Source: Gammaproteobacteria bacterium (lineage in GTDB: Bacteria > Pseudomonadota > Gammaproteobacteria > SZUA-140). From it: a DNA stretch of 64,000 bases. A program made the position numbers and the translations under genes. The notes beneath the pieces were generated by a model that saw only the letters and a program-made list of their open reading frames with translations, had not been told where the DNA came from and did not search any database. Below are positions 41,490-51,421 of the stretch, one piece after another. Every line of letters begins with the position of its first letter. Within the stretch, counting starts at the first letter, position 1. Location: the NCBI GenBank assembly GCA_016716465.1, contig JADJWH010000001.1, positions 620,001 through 684,000 of the forward strand, read 5' to 3'.

Positions 41490-43799
41490 ATGTACGCCTT
41501 ACGTCATTCCCGAAATTCGCTGCGACCGCTGGTGCGGGCCATCCGGGCTTCCTTGCTGCCGGCAAATGCACAGACAAAACCGGATGCTGATCAGAAAGCC
41601 TCGCCCGCGCGCCTGCTTCCGCTGGCGGCGATGATGATGGCCGGACTTTCATTGAATGCGGTGGCAGAGGATGCCACTGATGCCCTGGAGAGTGGCGTGC
41701 AGCTGCCCGAGATCAATGTCAGCGCCGACGAGCTGGTCCCTCAGGAGGGATACCAGGCGACGACGACGCGTGTCGGCAGGACACCGCAAAACCCGCATGA
41801 AGTCCCCCAGGCCGTGACCACGGTAACGCGCACACTGATGGACGAACAAAAGGCGGGTTCCCTGCGCGAGGCGCTGCGTAACGTCTCCGGTCTCACCTTC
41901 AATGCGGCGGAGGGCGGTCGCGCGGGCGACAATATGATGCTGCGCGGATTTTATACCTATGGCGATATTTATCTTGATGGCATGCGCGATACCGCCCAAT
42001 ACAACCGCGAGATCTTCAATCTCGAGCAGATCGACGTCCTGCGCGGCGCCGGCGCCATGCTGTTCGGACGCGGTCAGGCTGGCGGCGTGATCAACCAGGT
42101 GAGCAAGACGCCGTATCTGGTGGACCGCAGCAAGGTCGGTGCCAGCGTGGGCAGTGACGACTACCGGCAGTTGACCGGAGATTTCAACAAACAGCTCGGC
42201 GAAACCACCGCTCTGCGGGTTAATCTGATGAAACGTGATGAGGGCAGCTGGCGCTCCAATCCGGCCAACGGGGACGAGCCGGAGATCCACCGCGACGGTG
42301 TCGCCGGCAGTTTCGGTTACGGTCTCGGCACCGACAGTGAGTTCATTCTCAGTCATGTGCGCACGAAGACCGATGACATCCCGGACTACGGTTTTCCGTT
42401 CGATGCCAACACGCGCGAACCGACGGATGCCTTCGACCCCGACACGTACTGGGGCACGGATCTCAACTTCGATGAGAGCAAGACGGATATCACCACCGCA
42501 ACACACACCTATCGGTTTTCCTCCGAAACCACCTTGCGAACGCAGTTGCGCAAGGGTGATTACGAGCGGTCCTATTGGGCAAGAACGCCCAGCGCGACGC
42601 AGGCACCGAATGCGGAGGGTATCGTGACCGGCGGGGGTGACGGTGTGAACGCCGGACCGACGCGCATGATGGATTACGAGACCCTGGCCTTTCAGTCGGA
42701 CCTGAACAGCGCCTTCGAGGCCTGGGGGATGCGCCACCAGTATGTGGTCGGTGTGGAATACCTCAATGAGGACAGTTTCCGCTCCGCGCTGGAGAATCTC
42801 GGTGGAACCACCCCTGTTGACCCGCCGCTGTTCGAGCCCTATGTCGGGACTACGACGGGCAACCCGGTCGAGTTCGATGCCGATTCGTACGCCATCTTCG
42901 GGCAGGACACCGTCGAGTTCATCCCGCGCTGGAAGGCCACCCTGGGGGCGCGCCGCGACTACATGGATGCGGACTATTCCAGCGATACCTCGCCGCAGCT
43001 CAAGTACGGCGAATGGAGCACGCGCGCGGCGCTTTCGTTCCACCCGACGGATGAAACGCACTACTATCTGAGTCGCAGCGATTCCTTCAGCCCGACGGCG
43101 GATCTCTACCAGCTCACGGTAACGCCCCTGCCGCCCGAACGCAGCGAAGTGCTGGAGCTGGGCGGGAAATGGCTGCTGCAGGGCGGCGATCTGGCGCTGC
43201 GCGCCGCGATCTATCGTGCCGAGAAGGAATGGGAGCGCAATAACGACCTTGAGACCACGGCGGCTGTCCTGACCAAGAAGCGTCGCACCGATGGCCTGGA
43301 ACTCGAGGCGGCCGGCCGCATTACCGACAAGTGGCAGGTTTTTGCCGGTCTGGCCCTGATGAACGCGAAAATCCTCGAGGTGGCCGAGAACGTCAACGCC
43401 AATACCGGCGTGGTCACCAGCGCCAACCCCGAGTACCAGGGCAAGCGCGCGCGGAATACACCTCCCTATACGGCGAACGTGTGGACCACGTACAAGCTTT
43501 CGGACCAATGGAAAGTCGGCGGTGGCGCCGAGGCGAAGGGTGAACGTTACGGTTATAACCCGAGTGGTGCGGGTGCAATACCGACTCTGCCGGGTGACAC
43601 GGAGTTCCATCCCAATACCGCGCCATCCTATGTGCGTTGGGATGCCCTGGTGTCCTATGAGCAGCCGACGTGGGACGTGACGCTGAACATACAGAACCTG
43701 CTCGACGATGTCTGGTACGACGCGCTCTACGACAATGGCGCGTTCACAATCCCGGGGACCGGACGCAGATTCATCCTGACCGGGCAATACAAGTTCTGA
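41490..43799 (+). CDS. TonB-dependent siderophore receptor (Fiu/catecholate type)
   Basis: A 769-residue outer-membrane protein with a long N-terminal extension and signal region ('LLPLAAMMMAGLSLNAVAED'). The plug domain has 'YQATTTRVGRTPQNPHEVPQ', 'LREALRNVSGLTFNAAEGGR' and 'MLFGRGQAGGVINQVSKTP'. The 22-strand barrel ends 'GTGRRFILTGQYKF', the terminal aromatic residue. Best likeness is to Fiu-type catecholate receptors. It is followed by a PiuC-type dioxygenase gene, a pairing seen around Fiu/PiuA receptors. Fur control is likely from the upstream site. Confidence 0.92.
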   Translation: MYALRHSRNSLRPLVRAIRASLLPANAQTKPDADQKASPARLLPLAAMMMAGLSLNAVAEDATDALESGVQLPEINVSADELVPQEGYQATTTRVGRTPQNPHEVPQAVTTVTRTLMDEQKAGSLREALRNVSGLTFNAAEGGRAGDNMMLRGFYTYGDIYLDGMRDTAQYNREIFNLEQIDVLRGAGAMLFGRGQAGGVINQVSKTPYLVDRSKVGASVGSDDYRQLTGDFNKQLGETTALRVNLMKRDEGSWRSNPANGDEPEIHRDGVAGSFGYGLGTDSEFILSHVRTKTDDIPDYGFPFDANTREPTDAFDPDTYWGTDLNFDESKTDITTATHTYRFSSETTLRTQLRKGDYERSYWARTPSATQAPNAEGIVTGGGDGVNAGPTRMMDYETLAFQSDLNSAFEAWGMRHQYVVGVEYLNEDSFRSALENLGGTTPVDPPLFEPYVGTTTGNPVEFDADSYAIFGQDTVEFIPRWKATLGARRDYMDADYSSDTSPQLKYGEWSTRAALSFHPTDETHYYLSRSDSFSPTADLYQLTVTPLPPERSEVLELGGKWLLQGGDLALRAAIYRAEKEWERNNDLETTAAVLTKKRRTDGLELEAAGRITDKWQVFAGLALMNAKILEVAENVNANTGVVTSANPEYQGKRARNTPPYTANVWTTYKLSDQWKVGGGAEAKGERYGYNPSGAGAIPTLPGDTEFHPNTAPSYVRWDALVSYEQPTWDVTLNIQNLLDDVWYDALYDNGAFTIPGTGRRFILTGQYKF

Positions 43800-43842
43800 T
43801 CATGGATGGAGTACAGGGCGATCACTGCGGGGGAAGGCGTCG

Positions 43843-44523
43843 ATGCTGATCACCATCGATGATGTGCTGAGCCCGGCGGAATTGAACGACCTGAGAAGCA
43901 GGCTGGAACGGTCCGTCTGGACCGGCGGTGAGCTCACCGCCGGTCCCCAGGCGGCACTGTCCAAACACAACCGGCAGCTGGCGGAGGATGCCGAACATCT
44001 CCCGGTGCTGCGCCGCGTCGTGCTGGGAGCTTTGCAGCGCAATCCCCTGTTTTTCACCGCGGCTCTGCCGGCCCGGATACTACCGCCGTTTTTCAACCGC
44101 TACGAGGGCGATCAGAACTATTATGGCAATCACGTCGATGGCGCCATGCGGTCTCTGCCGGAGGGTGGTTACCTGCGCGCCGACGTATCCGCCACTCTGT
44201 TCTTGTCGGAGCCCGAGGAATATGAGGGCGGGTTGCTGTCGATCGAGGATACATTCGGCAACCGCGAGATCAAGCTTCGCGCGGGCAGCATGGTGATCTA
44301 TCCCTCCAGTTCGGTACATCAGGTCACGCCGGTTACGCGCGGCCGGCGGCTCGCCTGCTTCATGTTCATCCAGAGCATGGTGCGCGACGCGGGGCGGCGC
44401 CGCATATTGTTCGACATGGATATGGCCCTGTTGCAACTGCGTCAGTCGCAGGGTGAGGCCGGGCCGGTGATACGCCTGACCGGTGTCTACCATAATCTGC
44501 TCAGACATTGGGCCGAGAGCTGA
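43843..44523 (+). CDS. Fe(II)/2-oxoglutarate-dependent PKHD-type hydroxylase (PiuC/YbiX)
   Basis: A 226-residue non-haem iron dioxygenase. 'NRYEGDQNYYGNHVDGAMR' holds the first His-x-Asp pair, 'VYPSSSVHQVTPVTRGRRLA' type sequence ('MVIYPSSSVHQVTPVTRG') the distal His and 2-oxoglutarate-binding Arg. 'ADVSATLFLSEPEEYEGGLL' is the double-stranded beta-helix core. PiuC-like enzymes accompany siderophore receptors, but their substrate is not settled. It follows the receptor by 43 bases and is probably in its operon. Confidence 0.92.
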   Translation: MLITIDDVLSPAELNDLRSRLERSVWTGGELTAGPQAALSKHNRQLAEDAEHLPVLRRVVLGALQRNPLFFTAALPARILPPFFNRYEGDQNYYGNHVDGAMRSLPEGGYLRADVSATLFLSEPEEYEGGLLSIEDTFGNREIKLRAGSMVIYPSSSVHQVTPVTRGRRLACFMFIQSMVRDAGRRRILFDMDMALLQLRQSQGEAGPVIRLTGVYHNLLRHWAES

Positions 44524-44524
44524 T

Positions 44525-45742
44525 ATGACACGTGACCCGCGGGAGTCGGAACTGGTGCCCGACGGCGCGTCCGCCGTGGAGATTTGCCCTGTCGAAACGG
44601 GCGGGCGTCGAACTCCGCCGGAACGCATCCCGCGCGAGATCGCCGCCGTCGCCGATTATGTCCCGCGCGCGCGCGCGCGCCTGGATGACAACGCCTGGGC
44701 GTATATCGACGGCGGGGCGGCGGATGAGCTGACGCTGCGCTGGAATCGCGAGTCCTTCGACCGCCTGCGCCTTAAACCGCGGGTGCTTGCGCTGGTGGCG
44801 GGCGGACACACGCGCACCAGGCTGTTCGGTGCTGAGTACGCCCATCCCATCCTGCTGGCGCCGGTGGCCTATCAGCGCCTGGCTCATCCCGAGGGCGAGC
44901 TGGCGGCCGCCCAGGCGGCGGCAGCGACCGACACCGCAATGGTGGTCAGCACGCTGTCCAGCATCCGGCTGGAACAGATCGCCGCCACCACGCCCGCCTC
45001 ACTGTGGTACCAGTTGTACATGCAGGCCGATCGCGGGTTTACCCGTGCGCTGGTGGAGCGCGCTGAGGCCTGCGGTTGCCGGACACTGGTGGTGACCGTG
45101 GATGCGCCTCTGAACGGTATCCGTAATCGCGAGCAGCGGGCGGGTTTCCGCCTCCCGCCGGATGTGGCGCCGGTGAACCTGCAGGGAATGCCGTTATCGC
45201 CGGCGCAAAGACTGGAGCCAGGGCAAAGTCAGGTCTTCGACCGGATGATGGCAGTCGCACCCACCTGGGCGGATCTCGAATGGCTGCGTGGCGTTACCGC
45301 GCTGCCTATCCTCATCAAGGGGATTCTGGCGCCGGAAGACGCCGTAAAGGCGGCGGAGATCGGCGCGGACGGCGTGATCGTGTCCAATCACGGCGGCCGC
45401 ACACTGGATACCCTGCCCGCCACCATCGACGCCTTGCCCGCGATTGCCGAGGCGGCAGCGGGGCGGTTGACCTTGCTGCTGGATGGAGGAATCCGGCGCG
45501 GTACCGATGTGTTCAAGGCCCTGGCCCTGGGCGCGCGGGCGGTATTGATCGGGCGGCCCTATCTGTATGCCCTGGCGGCGGCCGGACCGCTCGGGGTTGC
45601 ACACGTCATCCGCATCCTGCGCGATGAACTGGAGGCCGCCATGGCCTTGAGCGGTTGCGCGACCCTGGATGAGATCGGGCGCCAGTCGCTCTTCGACGTT
45701 CCTGCCAATCGGGGGCGGGCGTCTCCCGCATTCCCGGAATGA
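44525..45742 (+). CDS. FMN-dependent alpha-hydroxy-acid oxidase/dehydrogenase
   Basis: A 405-residue TIM-barrel flavoprotein of the lactate/glycolate oxidase family: 'AWAYIDGGAADELTLRWNRE' (FMN site), 'LAPVAYQRLAHPEGELAAAQ', 'ASLWYQLYMQADRGFTRALV', 'LPILIKGILAPEDAVKAAEI' (catalytic Lys), and 'VSNHGGRTLDTLPATIDALP' with the catalytic His, Gly, Gly, Arg. ATG 44525 follows the PiuC stop by one base. The substrate (lactate, glycolate or another) is not resolved. The position in an iron-uptake operon is unexplained. Confidence 0.9.
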   Translation: MTRDPRESELVPDGASAVEICPVETGGRRTPPERIPREIAAVADYVPRARARLDDNAWAYIDGGAADELTLRWNRESFDRLRLKPRVLALVAGGHTRTRLFGAEYAHPILLAPVAYQRLAHPEGELAAAQAAAATDTAMVVSTLSSIRLEQIAATTPASLWYQLYMQADRGFTRALVERAEACGCRTLVVTVDAPLNGIRNREQRAGFRLPPDVAPVNLQGMPLSPAQRLEPGQSQVFDRMMAVAPTWADLEWLRGVTALPILIKGILAPEDAVKAAEIGADGVIVSNHGGRTLDTLPATIDALPAIAEAAAGRLTLLLDGGIRRGTDVFKALALGARAVLIGRPYLYALAAAGPLGVAHVIRILRDELEAAMALSGCATLDEIGRQSLFDVPANRGRASPAFPE

Positions 45743-46483
45743 CGACCATGAGAAATCCTGAGGCCAGCATTACTGCCCTGCTATCCGTGGATCCTGTTGA
45801 CGCGCAGACGCGAAGGGACGGCCAGGACCTGTTCTCGCGGGACAGCCTGCTGTCGCTGTTCGCCGTTATCACCGTCCATTTTGTCCTGTTGTTCTGGGTC
45901 AACCGGGTGCTGCTGCATGAGACAATCCTGCAGACGTCCTCGGCACCCACGGTGACGGGCGTCCTGCTGGCGCCGCCCGCGCCGGAGCCGATGATCGAGC
46001 CACCCAAACCCTTGCCGGTCCAGCGCCCCAAGCCACCCGACCCGACGCCTGAACCTGTGCCGTTGCCGGAACCGTTGCCCGAGATGCCGCTCAGTCCGCC
46101 TGAAGTGGAGATGAGCGACAGCGCCATCACGCAGGAGATCCCCACGCCGGCCCCGCCGGCACCGGCCGAGGAGGGTGAGCCCGAGCCCGAGCGGCCGCTG
46201 GTGATCCCGCCGCGCATCGACGCCAGCCAGCTCGACAATCCGGCGCCCGTGTATCCGACGCGTTCGCGGCAGATGCGGGAACAGGGAAGGGTCCTGCTGG
46301 ATGTCTATATTCTGCCGGACGGCAGTGTCGGCGAGATCCGGTTGCGGGAATCGAGTGGATTTCCCGCGCCTGGACCGTTCCGCGCTGGAAGCGGTGAAGG
46401 GCTGGCGCTATGTCCCGGCCATGCGCGGCGGGGTGGCGATCCCCTACTGGTATGTACAACCCGTCAACTTTACGCTGCGTTGA
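45739..46483 (+). pseudogene. tonB: Energy transducer TonB, broken by a one-base insertion near its end
   Basis: Starts as ATGA overlapping the previous stop. An N-terminal anchor ('LFAVITVHFVLLFWVNRVLL') is followed by a long proline/glutamate-rich linker (about 75-165) and a TonB C-terminal domain ('YPTRSRQMREQGRVLLDVYI', 'GSVGEIRLRESSGF'). The frame then shifts in the CCC at 46363-46365. Removing one C restores 'PRLDRSALEAVKGWRYVPAM' and 'WYVQPVNFTLR', ending at 46483, the normal TonB end. In the present frame it would read to 46560 with a garbled C-terminus. exbB and exbD follow, so an active TonB would be expected here; a sequencing error is possible. Confidence 0.88.
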
Positions 46484-46549
46484 ACAGCCGGGCACGCGGG
46501 ATGGGCAGCGAATTACGATCAATGCAAATGTTAGCGAGGAAGGCGATTC

Positions 46550-47290
46550 ATGACGAGTAACTCCTACGATATGGCCGCCCTGTGGATGCAGGGTGATTTC
46601 GTCATCAAGGGCATCATGCTCCTGCTGTTGCTGATGTCCGTGGCGAGCTGGTATGTCATCGTGACGCGTACCTGGCGACTGATGAGGCTGCGCCGGGCCG
46701 CGCGCGCCGCCGCGGATTTCTGGCACGCGCAGAGCTTCGGGGAGGGTCTCCACATCCTGGATGCCCACAGCAAGGAAAATCCCTTTTACCGCCTGGCCCA
46801 CGAGGGCAAGGCCGCGGTGGATCATCACGCCATGAACCGTTCGGATCTGCATGGACAGATGAGTCTGGCGGAATGGCTGACTTCCAGCCTGCGCGGGAGC
46901 ATCGACGAGTCCGTCGACCGCCTGCAACATGGCCTGTCTATCCTCGCCTCGGTGGGTTCTACTGCTCCCTTCGTGGGCCTGTTCGGCACCGTCTGGGGGA
47001 TCTATCATGCGCTGATCAGCATCGGTAACTCGGGTCAGGTCGGGATCGAAAAGGTGGCCGGACCGGTCGGGGAGGCACTGATCATGACCGCGCTCGGGCT
47101 CGCGGTGGCGATCCCCGCGGTGCTGGCCTATAACGCGCTGGTGCGCGGCAACAAGGGAACGCTGAGCCGGCTGAACAGCTTCGCCCACCAACTGCACGCC
47201 TATTTCATCACCGGTACGCCGATCTCCCGCAATGGGGCGGCGAGTAGTGCGGCGAAGACGGCGGTAAGTGCGGTTGCAGGGGCGCGCTGA
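46550..47290 (+). CDS. exbB: ExbB/TolQ/MotA-family proton channel protein
   Basis: A 246-residue protein with three membrane helices: 'KGIMLLLLLMSVASWYVIVT' at the start, 'GLSILASVGSTAPFVGLFGT' in the middle and 'PVGEALIMTALGLAVAIPAV' near the end. These are hallmarks of ExbB. It converts the proton gradient to movement of TonB. It follows tonB and precedes exbD by one base. Start ATG 46550. Confidence 0.94.
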   Translation: MTSNSYDMAALWMQGDFVIKGIMLLLLLMSVASWYVIVTRTWRLMRLRRAARAAADFWHAQSFGEGLHILDAHSKENPFYRLAHEGKAAVDHHAMNRSDLHGQMSLAEWLTSSLRGSIDESVDRLQHGLSILASVGSTAPFVGLFGTVWGIYHALISIGNSGQVGIEKVAGPVGEALIMTALGLAVAIPAVLAYNALVRGNKGTLSRLNSFAHQLHAYFITGTPISRNGAASSAAKTAVSAVAGAR

Positions 47291-47291
47291 C

Positions 47292-47708
<417 letters not shown>

Positions 47709-48265
47709 CTTGGCTGCGTGAATCTCATTGGGCAACTTTGGAAGCACTGTTTCTCTCGCCCAGTGCAGGATATCGCGTGATGCCCTGGTGTTCATGATCC
47801 ATGCGGAGTTGGGTCGGCGGCAGGCCGCGCATCGTCATGTCATGGCAATGAGTCCGGGACGGGCAGTAACGCCACCCATCTCCTGCTGTTTCCTCTGAAG
47901 GATCAGTTGCCGCGATATCGGGGAATATTCATGCATCGAATTTTTCTGGAGGGCTTTGTGCGGATGCAGGAAGAAAGATGTCCCGCCCGGGCATGCCGTC
48001 TCAAATGATAGACACCAATAAAATATATTATATTAATAATTTCATATAGTTAAATATGTCTCATGTGTGGTTGCCATGTGTGGTACAAAAAGCACGGTAT
48101 TATTGCAACGTTTGATTTGGGTGGTCGTTTTCACCTGATCATCAAACACGGGTCAACGCAACAAGCTTGAGATATAGATATTATTTAGTCTCACTACATT
48201 GTTTCGTTGGGTCAGTAACAACTGTTCTTTATCACGCTGTGGTGGAGAACGGAGGTGGGAAATTT
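47709..48265. other. Gene-free stretch of about 560 bases
   Basis: No credible coding frame is seen. Bases about 48000-48060 are strongly AT-rich (AATAAAATATATTATATTAA type sequence) and may hold the promoter of the small downstream gene. No RNA structure recognised. Confidence 0.4.
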
Positions 48266-48502
48266 GTGGGTAACAATGTAAATGAATCAAGACGCGACTT
48301 TCTCAAAAAGTCCGCGTATGTCGTGCCTGTAGTCCTGACATTGAAAGCAGCTCCAACCCTCGCCAGCACGGGTTCCCCAAAGAAGCCGCGTGACGATAAA
48401 GATGGCGGTACAAATCATCATGTAAGCCGCCGCAACAAGCGCAATAAACACATGAATTTTTTCCAGGCCTTTCGCGACGCATTTAGCAAGATCTTTTCGT
48501 AA
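48266..48502 (+). CDS. Small protein with Tat-signal-like N-terminus
   Basis: A 78-residue protein from GTG 48266, which has GGAGGT nine bases upstream; the longer frame from 48167 has no such site. 'ESRRDFLKKSAYVVPVVLTL' carries RRDFLK, the twin-arginine motif, followed by a hydrophobic stretch and 'KAAPTLAST', a probable cleavage region. The mature part is short, basic and unstructured ('RRNKRNKHMNFFQAFRDAFS'). Similar small proteins with a Tat-like signal occur in proteobacteria as orphans. Alone, with its own terminator. Confidence 0.55.
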   Translation: MGNNVNESRRDFLKKSAYVVPVVLTLKAAPTLASTGSPKKPRDDKDGGTNHHVSRRNKRNKHMNFFQAFRDAFSKIFS

Positions 48503-48540
48503 TCAGGTCCTACAATCCTTCTAAATGTGACTTCGTTTTG

Positions 48541-48564
48541 GGGCCCGATTTTCGGGCCCTTTTT
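48541..48564 (+). terminator. Rho-independent terminator after the small Tat-like gene
   Basis: Arms GGGCCCG / CGGGCCC around ATTTT, then TTTTT. It lies 38 bases past the stop and is a strong intrinsic terminator on the plus strand. Confidence 0.88.
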
Positions 48565-48565
48565 A

Positions 48566-48922
48566 TTGAGTTGCATGGTGAAAGCTCACCATGGTGTTTC
48601 CCGGCATCAGAATCAGGGAGCAAGGCTTTACAGCATCTCGGACAGGGGGCAGATCAAGGCATTAGGCGGGACCGCACTTCAGGCTATCGAGGATCATCGA
48701 AGTGCTGGACGGTTTCCAATCGACTGAAATGAACGCCATGGTCATGCTTGGAGGGTTCGGGAATTGAATCCGGGCGAAGACGCCATCCAGCCAGGCGTTG
48801 CAGCAAGGGCGGCGGAGAAGTTTGGAAGGTAATGACGGCAGCCGGTTTGCAACAACAGTGACCGGCTTTGCTGCGAGTAACAGTTGAGACGTATCTCTTG
48901 GTGGTGGTGATTTATATCAAAT
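48566..48922. other. Gene-free stretch before tRNA-Leu
   Basis: Short open frames here overlap the terminator or have no start site, and none looks real. No repeat or RNA recognised; the tRNA-Leu terminator should lie here on the minus strand. Confidence 0.4.
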
Positions 48923-49009
48923 TGGTGCCGAGGAGAGGACTTGAACCTCCACGGGGTTGCCCCCGCTAGCACCTGAAGCTAGTGCGTCTACCAATTTCGC
49001 CACCTCGGC
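48923..49009 (-). tRNA. tRNA-Leu (anticodon CAG)
   Basis: An 87-base type II tRNA on the minus strand with encoded CCA. The acceptor begins GCCGAGG. The anticodon loop TTCAGGT lies between CTAGC and GCTAG arms, giving CAG. The long variable arm is GC-rich, and the T arm has GGTTCAAGTCC. Confidence 0.97.
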
Positions 49010-49136
49010 CTATTCCCGCCGCCGCGAAACTTCACGCGGCGACCGCGAAACTGCGCAACTTTACCCAGACAGTGTCATAATGTCAAACCGCGAGGCGCAG
49101 CCAGCGATATAAGTCCGCATTATAATAAGCACAGCC

Positions 49137-51413
49137 ATGACAAAACAGCCCAAAATCGACCCCCACGCCGCCCGTGAGGCACGCAAGTATGAACTCCCGA
49201 TCAAGAGCCGGGAGTTCATCCTGGAGCACCTGCAGGCGCGCGAGACTCTCCTCAGCCTGGAGCAGATCGCGCGCGAACTCGACATCAACGACGAGACGGG
49301 CATCGAGGCGCTGCGCAAGCGTCTGAATGCCATGGAGCGCGATGGCCAGCTGGTGCGCAACCGGCGCGGCCGCTACGGCGTGGCCAGCAAGATGAACGTG
49401 GTGCGCGGGCGCGTCATCGGTCATCCGGACGGCTACGGTTTCCTGGTGCCTGATGACGGCAGCGAGGATCTGTTCCTGTCAGCCAAACAGTTGCGCTCGG
49501 TCATGCACGGTGACCGGGTGATCGCCAAGGTGATCGGCGTCGACCGCCGCGGCCGACGCGAGGGCGCCCTGGTCGAGGTTCTCGAGCGTAATACCCATCA
49601 GGTGGTCGGTCGCTATTTCAGCGAGGGTGGACTCGGCTTCGTGGTCGCCAGCAACAAGCGCATCAGTCAGGACATCGTCATCCCGCCTGACCAGCGCGGT
49701 GGCGCGAATGACAGCCAGATCGTGGTGGCGGCCATCACCGAACAGCCGAGCCAGCATTCCCAGCCGGTGGGGCGTGTGGTCGAGGTGCTGGGAGATCGCA
49801 TGGCGCCCGGCATGGAGATCGAGGTTGCCATCCGCACCCACGAATTGCCTGACCGATGGCCGGAGGCGGTGGAACGTGAGGCGGCGGTCTTTCCCGAGTC
49901 GGTGCCGGCGAGCGCCGTATACGGGCGCGAGGACCTGCGTCTGTATCCCCTGGTCACCATCGACGGGGAGGACTCGCGCGATTTCGACGACGCCGTCTAT
50001 TGCGAGCGCAGCGGGCGCGGCTGGCGCCTGATCGTCGCGATCGCCGACGTCGCGCACTATGTGCAGCCCGGCTCCGCGCTCGACAAGGAAGCGCTCAACC
50101 GCGGCAATTCAGTGTACTTTCCGCAGCGTGTATTGCCGATGCTGCCGGAGGCGCTGTCGAACAACCTCTGTTCCCTGCGTCCCAGGGTCGACCGCTTGTG
50201 TCTGGCCTGCGAGCTCACCGTGAGCCGCGCCGGGAAGATTGTCGGTTACCGCTTCTTCGATGCGGTGATGTGTTCGCATGCCCGCCTGACCTATAACGAG
50301 GTGGCGGCCATGCTGGTGGAAGGCAATCCGCAACTCGTCGAAACGCACCGGGATTTGCTGCCTCATCTGGAGGATCTCCATCAGGTCTACAAGGCCCTGC
50401 TGAAGGAGCGTGAGAAGCGTGGGGCGATCGATTTCGACAGCAAGGAGACGCGCATCATCTTCGGGGACCGGCGCAAGATCAGCAAGATCGTTCCCTTGGT
50501 TCGCAACGACGCACACCGGTTAATCGAGGAGTGCATGATCGCGGCGAACGTGGCGGCGGCGGCGTATCTCCTCGAACAGGGGATTTCGATCGTATACCGC
50601 ACGCATCCCCAGCCGGATCAGCAGAAACTCGAGGATGTGCGTGGATTCCTCGGCGGCCTCGGCCTGAGGCTCGCGGGCGGAGAGCAGCCCCGCGCGCGCG
50701 ATTACGCGCGCCTGATGACCGAAGTGGCGGAACGCCCCGACCGTCGCCTGATCGAAACCGTGCTGCTGCGCAGTCTGCCGCAGGCGATGTATACCGCGGA
50801 GAACATCGGGCACTTCGGGCTTGCGCTCGAGGCCTATACCCACTTCACTTCGCCGATCCGCCGCTATCCGGACCTGCTGGTACACCGGGCGATCCGCCAC
50901 GGCCTGAGCGGACAGCCGGCGGAGGATTTCAGCTACAGCGCTTCGGACATGCAGACGCTGGGCGATCACTGTTCGATGACCGAACGGCGTGCCGACGAGG
51001 CGACGCGCGATGCCGTGGACTGGCTCAAGTGCGAGTTCGTCATGAGCGAAATCGGCAAGGAGTTCGACGGCATCATCACCGGGGTGACCAGTTTCGGCCT
51101 GTTCGTCGAACTGGACGACATCTACGTGCAGGGGCTGGTGCATGTCACCACCCTCGGCGACGATTATTATCAGTTCGACCCGGTCAAGCACATGCTTTAT
51201 GGTGAGCGCAGCGGGGTGACCTTCCGTCTGGCCGACAAGATCCGCGTCAAGGTGGTCCGCGTCGATCTCGACGAGCGGTCCATCGATTTCGTGCTGGCCG
51301 AGCCGGATTCGGCGCGGAAGGGCGCGGCGCGTTCCGGCGGCAAGGGCCGTGCGCGCACGGGCGGCGGGGCGAGCGCCCGCGGCGCCAAGAAGAGTCGCGG
51401 CCGGACACGCTGA
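49137..51413 (+). CDS. rnr: Ribonuclease R
   Basis: A 758-residue RNB-family 3'-5' exoribonuclease. An N-terminal winged helix (about 20-85), two cold-shock domains, and the catalytic RNB domain (about 270-600, 'DGEDSRDFDDAVYC' with the metal-binding aspartates) are followed by an S1 domain ('GKEFDGIITGVTSFGLFVEL') and a basic, glycine-rich tail. It degrades structured RNA and is involved in tmRNA maturation. Start MTKQPKIDPHAAREARKYEL is typical. rlmB follows at once. Confidence 0.97.
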   Translation: MTKQPKIDPHAAREARKYELPIKSREFILEHLQARETLLSLEQIARELDINDETGIEALRKRLNAMERDGQLVRNRRGRYGVASKMNVVRGRVIGHPDGYGFLVPDDGSEDLFLSAKQLRSVMHGDRVIAKVIGVDRRGRREGALVEVLERNTHQVVGRYFSEGGLGFVVASNKRISQDIVIPPDQRGGANDSQIVVAAITEQPSQHSQPVGRVVEVLGDRMAPGMEIEVAIRTHELPDRWPEAVEREAAVFPESVPASAVYGREDLRLYPLVTIDGEDSRDFDDAVYCERSGRGWRLIVAIADVAHYVQPGSALDKEALNRGNSVYFPQRVLPMLPEALSNNLCSLRPRVDRLCLACELTVSRAGKIVGYRFFDAVMCSHARLTYNEVAAMLVEGNPQLVETHRDLLPHLEDLHQVYKALLKEREKRGAIDFDSKETRIIFGDRRKISKIVPLVRNDAHRLIEECMIAANVAAAAYLLEQGISIVYRTHPQPDQQKLEDVRGFLGGLGLRLAGGEQPRARDYARLMTEVAERPDRRLIETVLLRSLPQAMYTAENIGHFGLALEAYTHFTSPIRRYPDLLVHRAIRHGLSGQPAEDFSYSASDMQTLGDHCSMTERRADEATRDAVDWLKCEFVMSEIGKEFDGIITGVTSFGLFVELDDIYVQGLVHVTTLGDDYYQFDPVKHMLYGERSGVTFRLADKIRVKVVRVDLDERSIDFVLAEPDSARKGAARSGGKGRARTGGGASARGAKKSRGRTR

Positions 51414-51421
51414 GCGACGCT

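Noticed and set aside
41649..43787. A 712-codon open frame on the minus strand through the siderophore receptor gene
   Set aside because: It is the antisense shadow of a well-supported TonB receptor in GC-rich DNA; no signal, domain or start site supports it.
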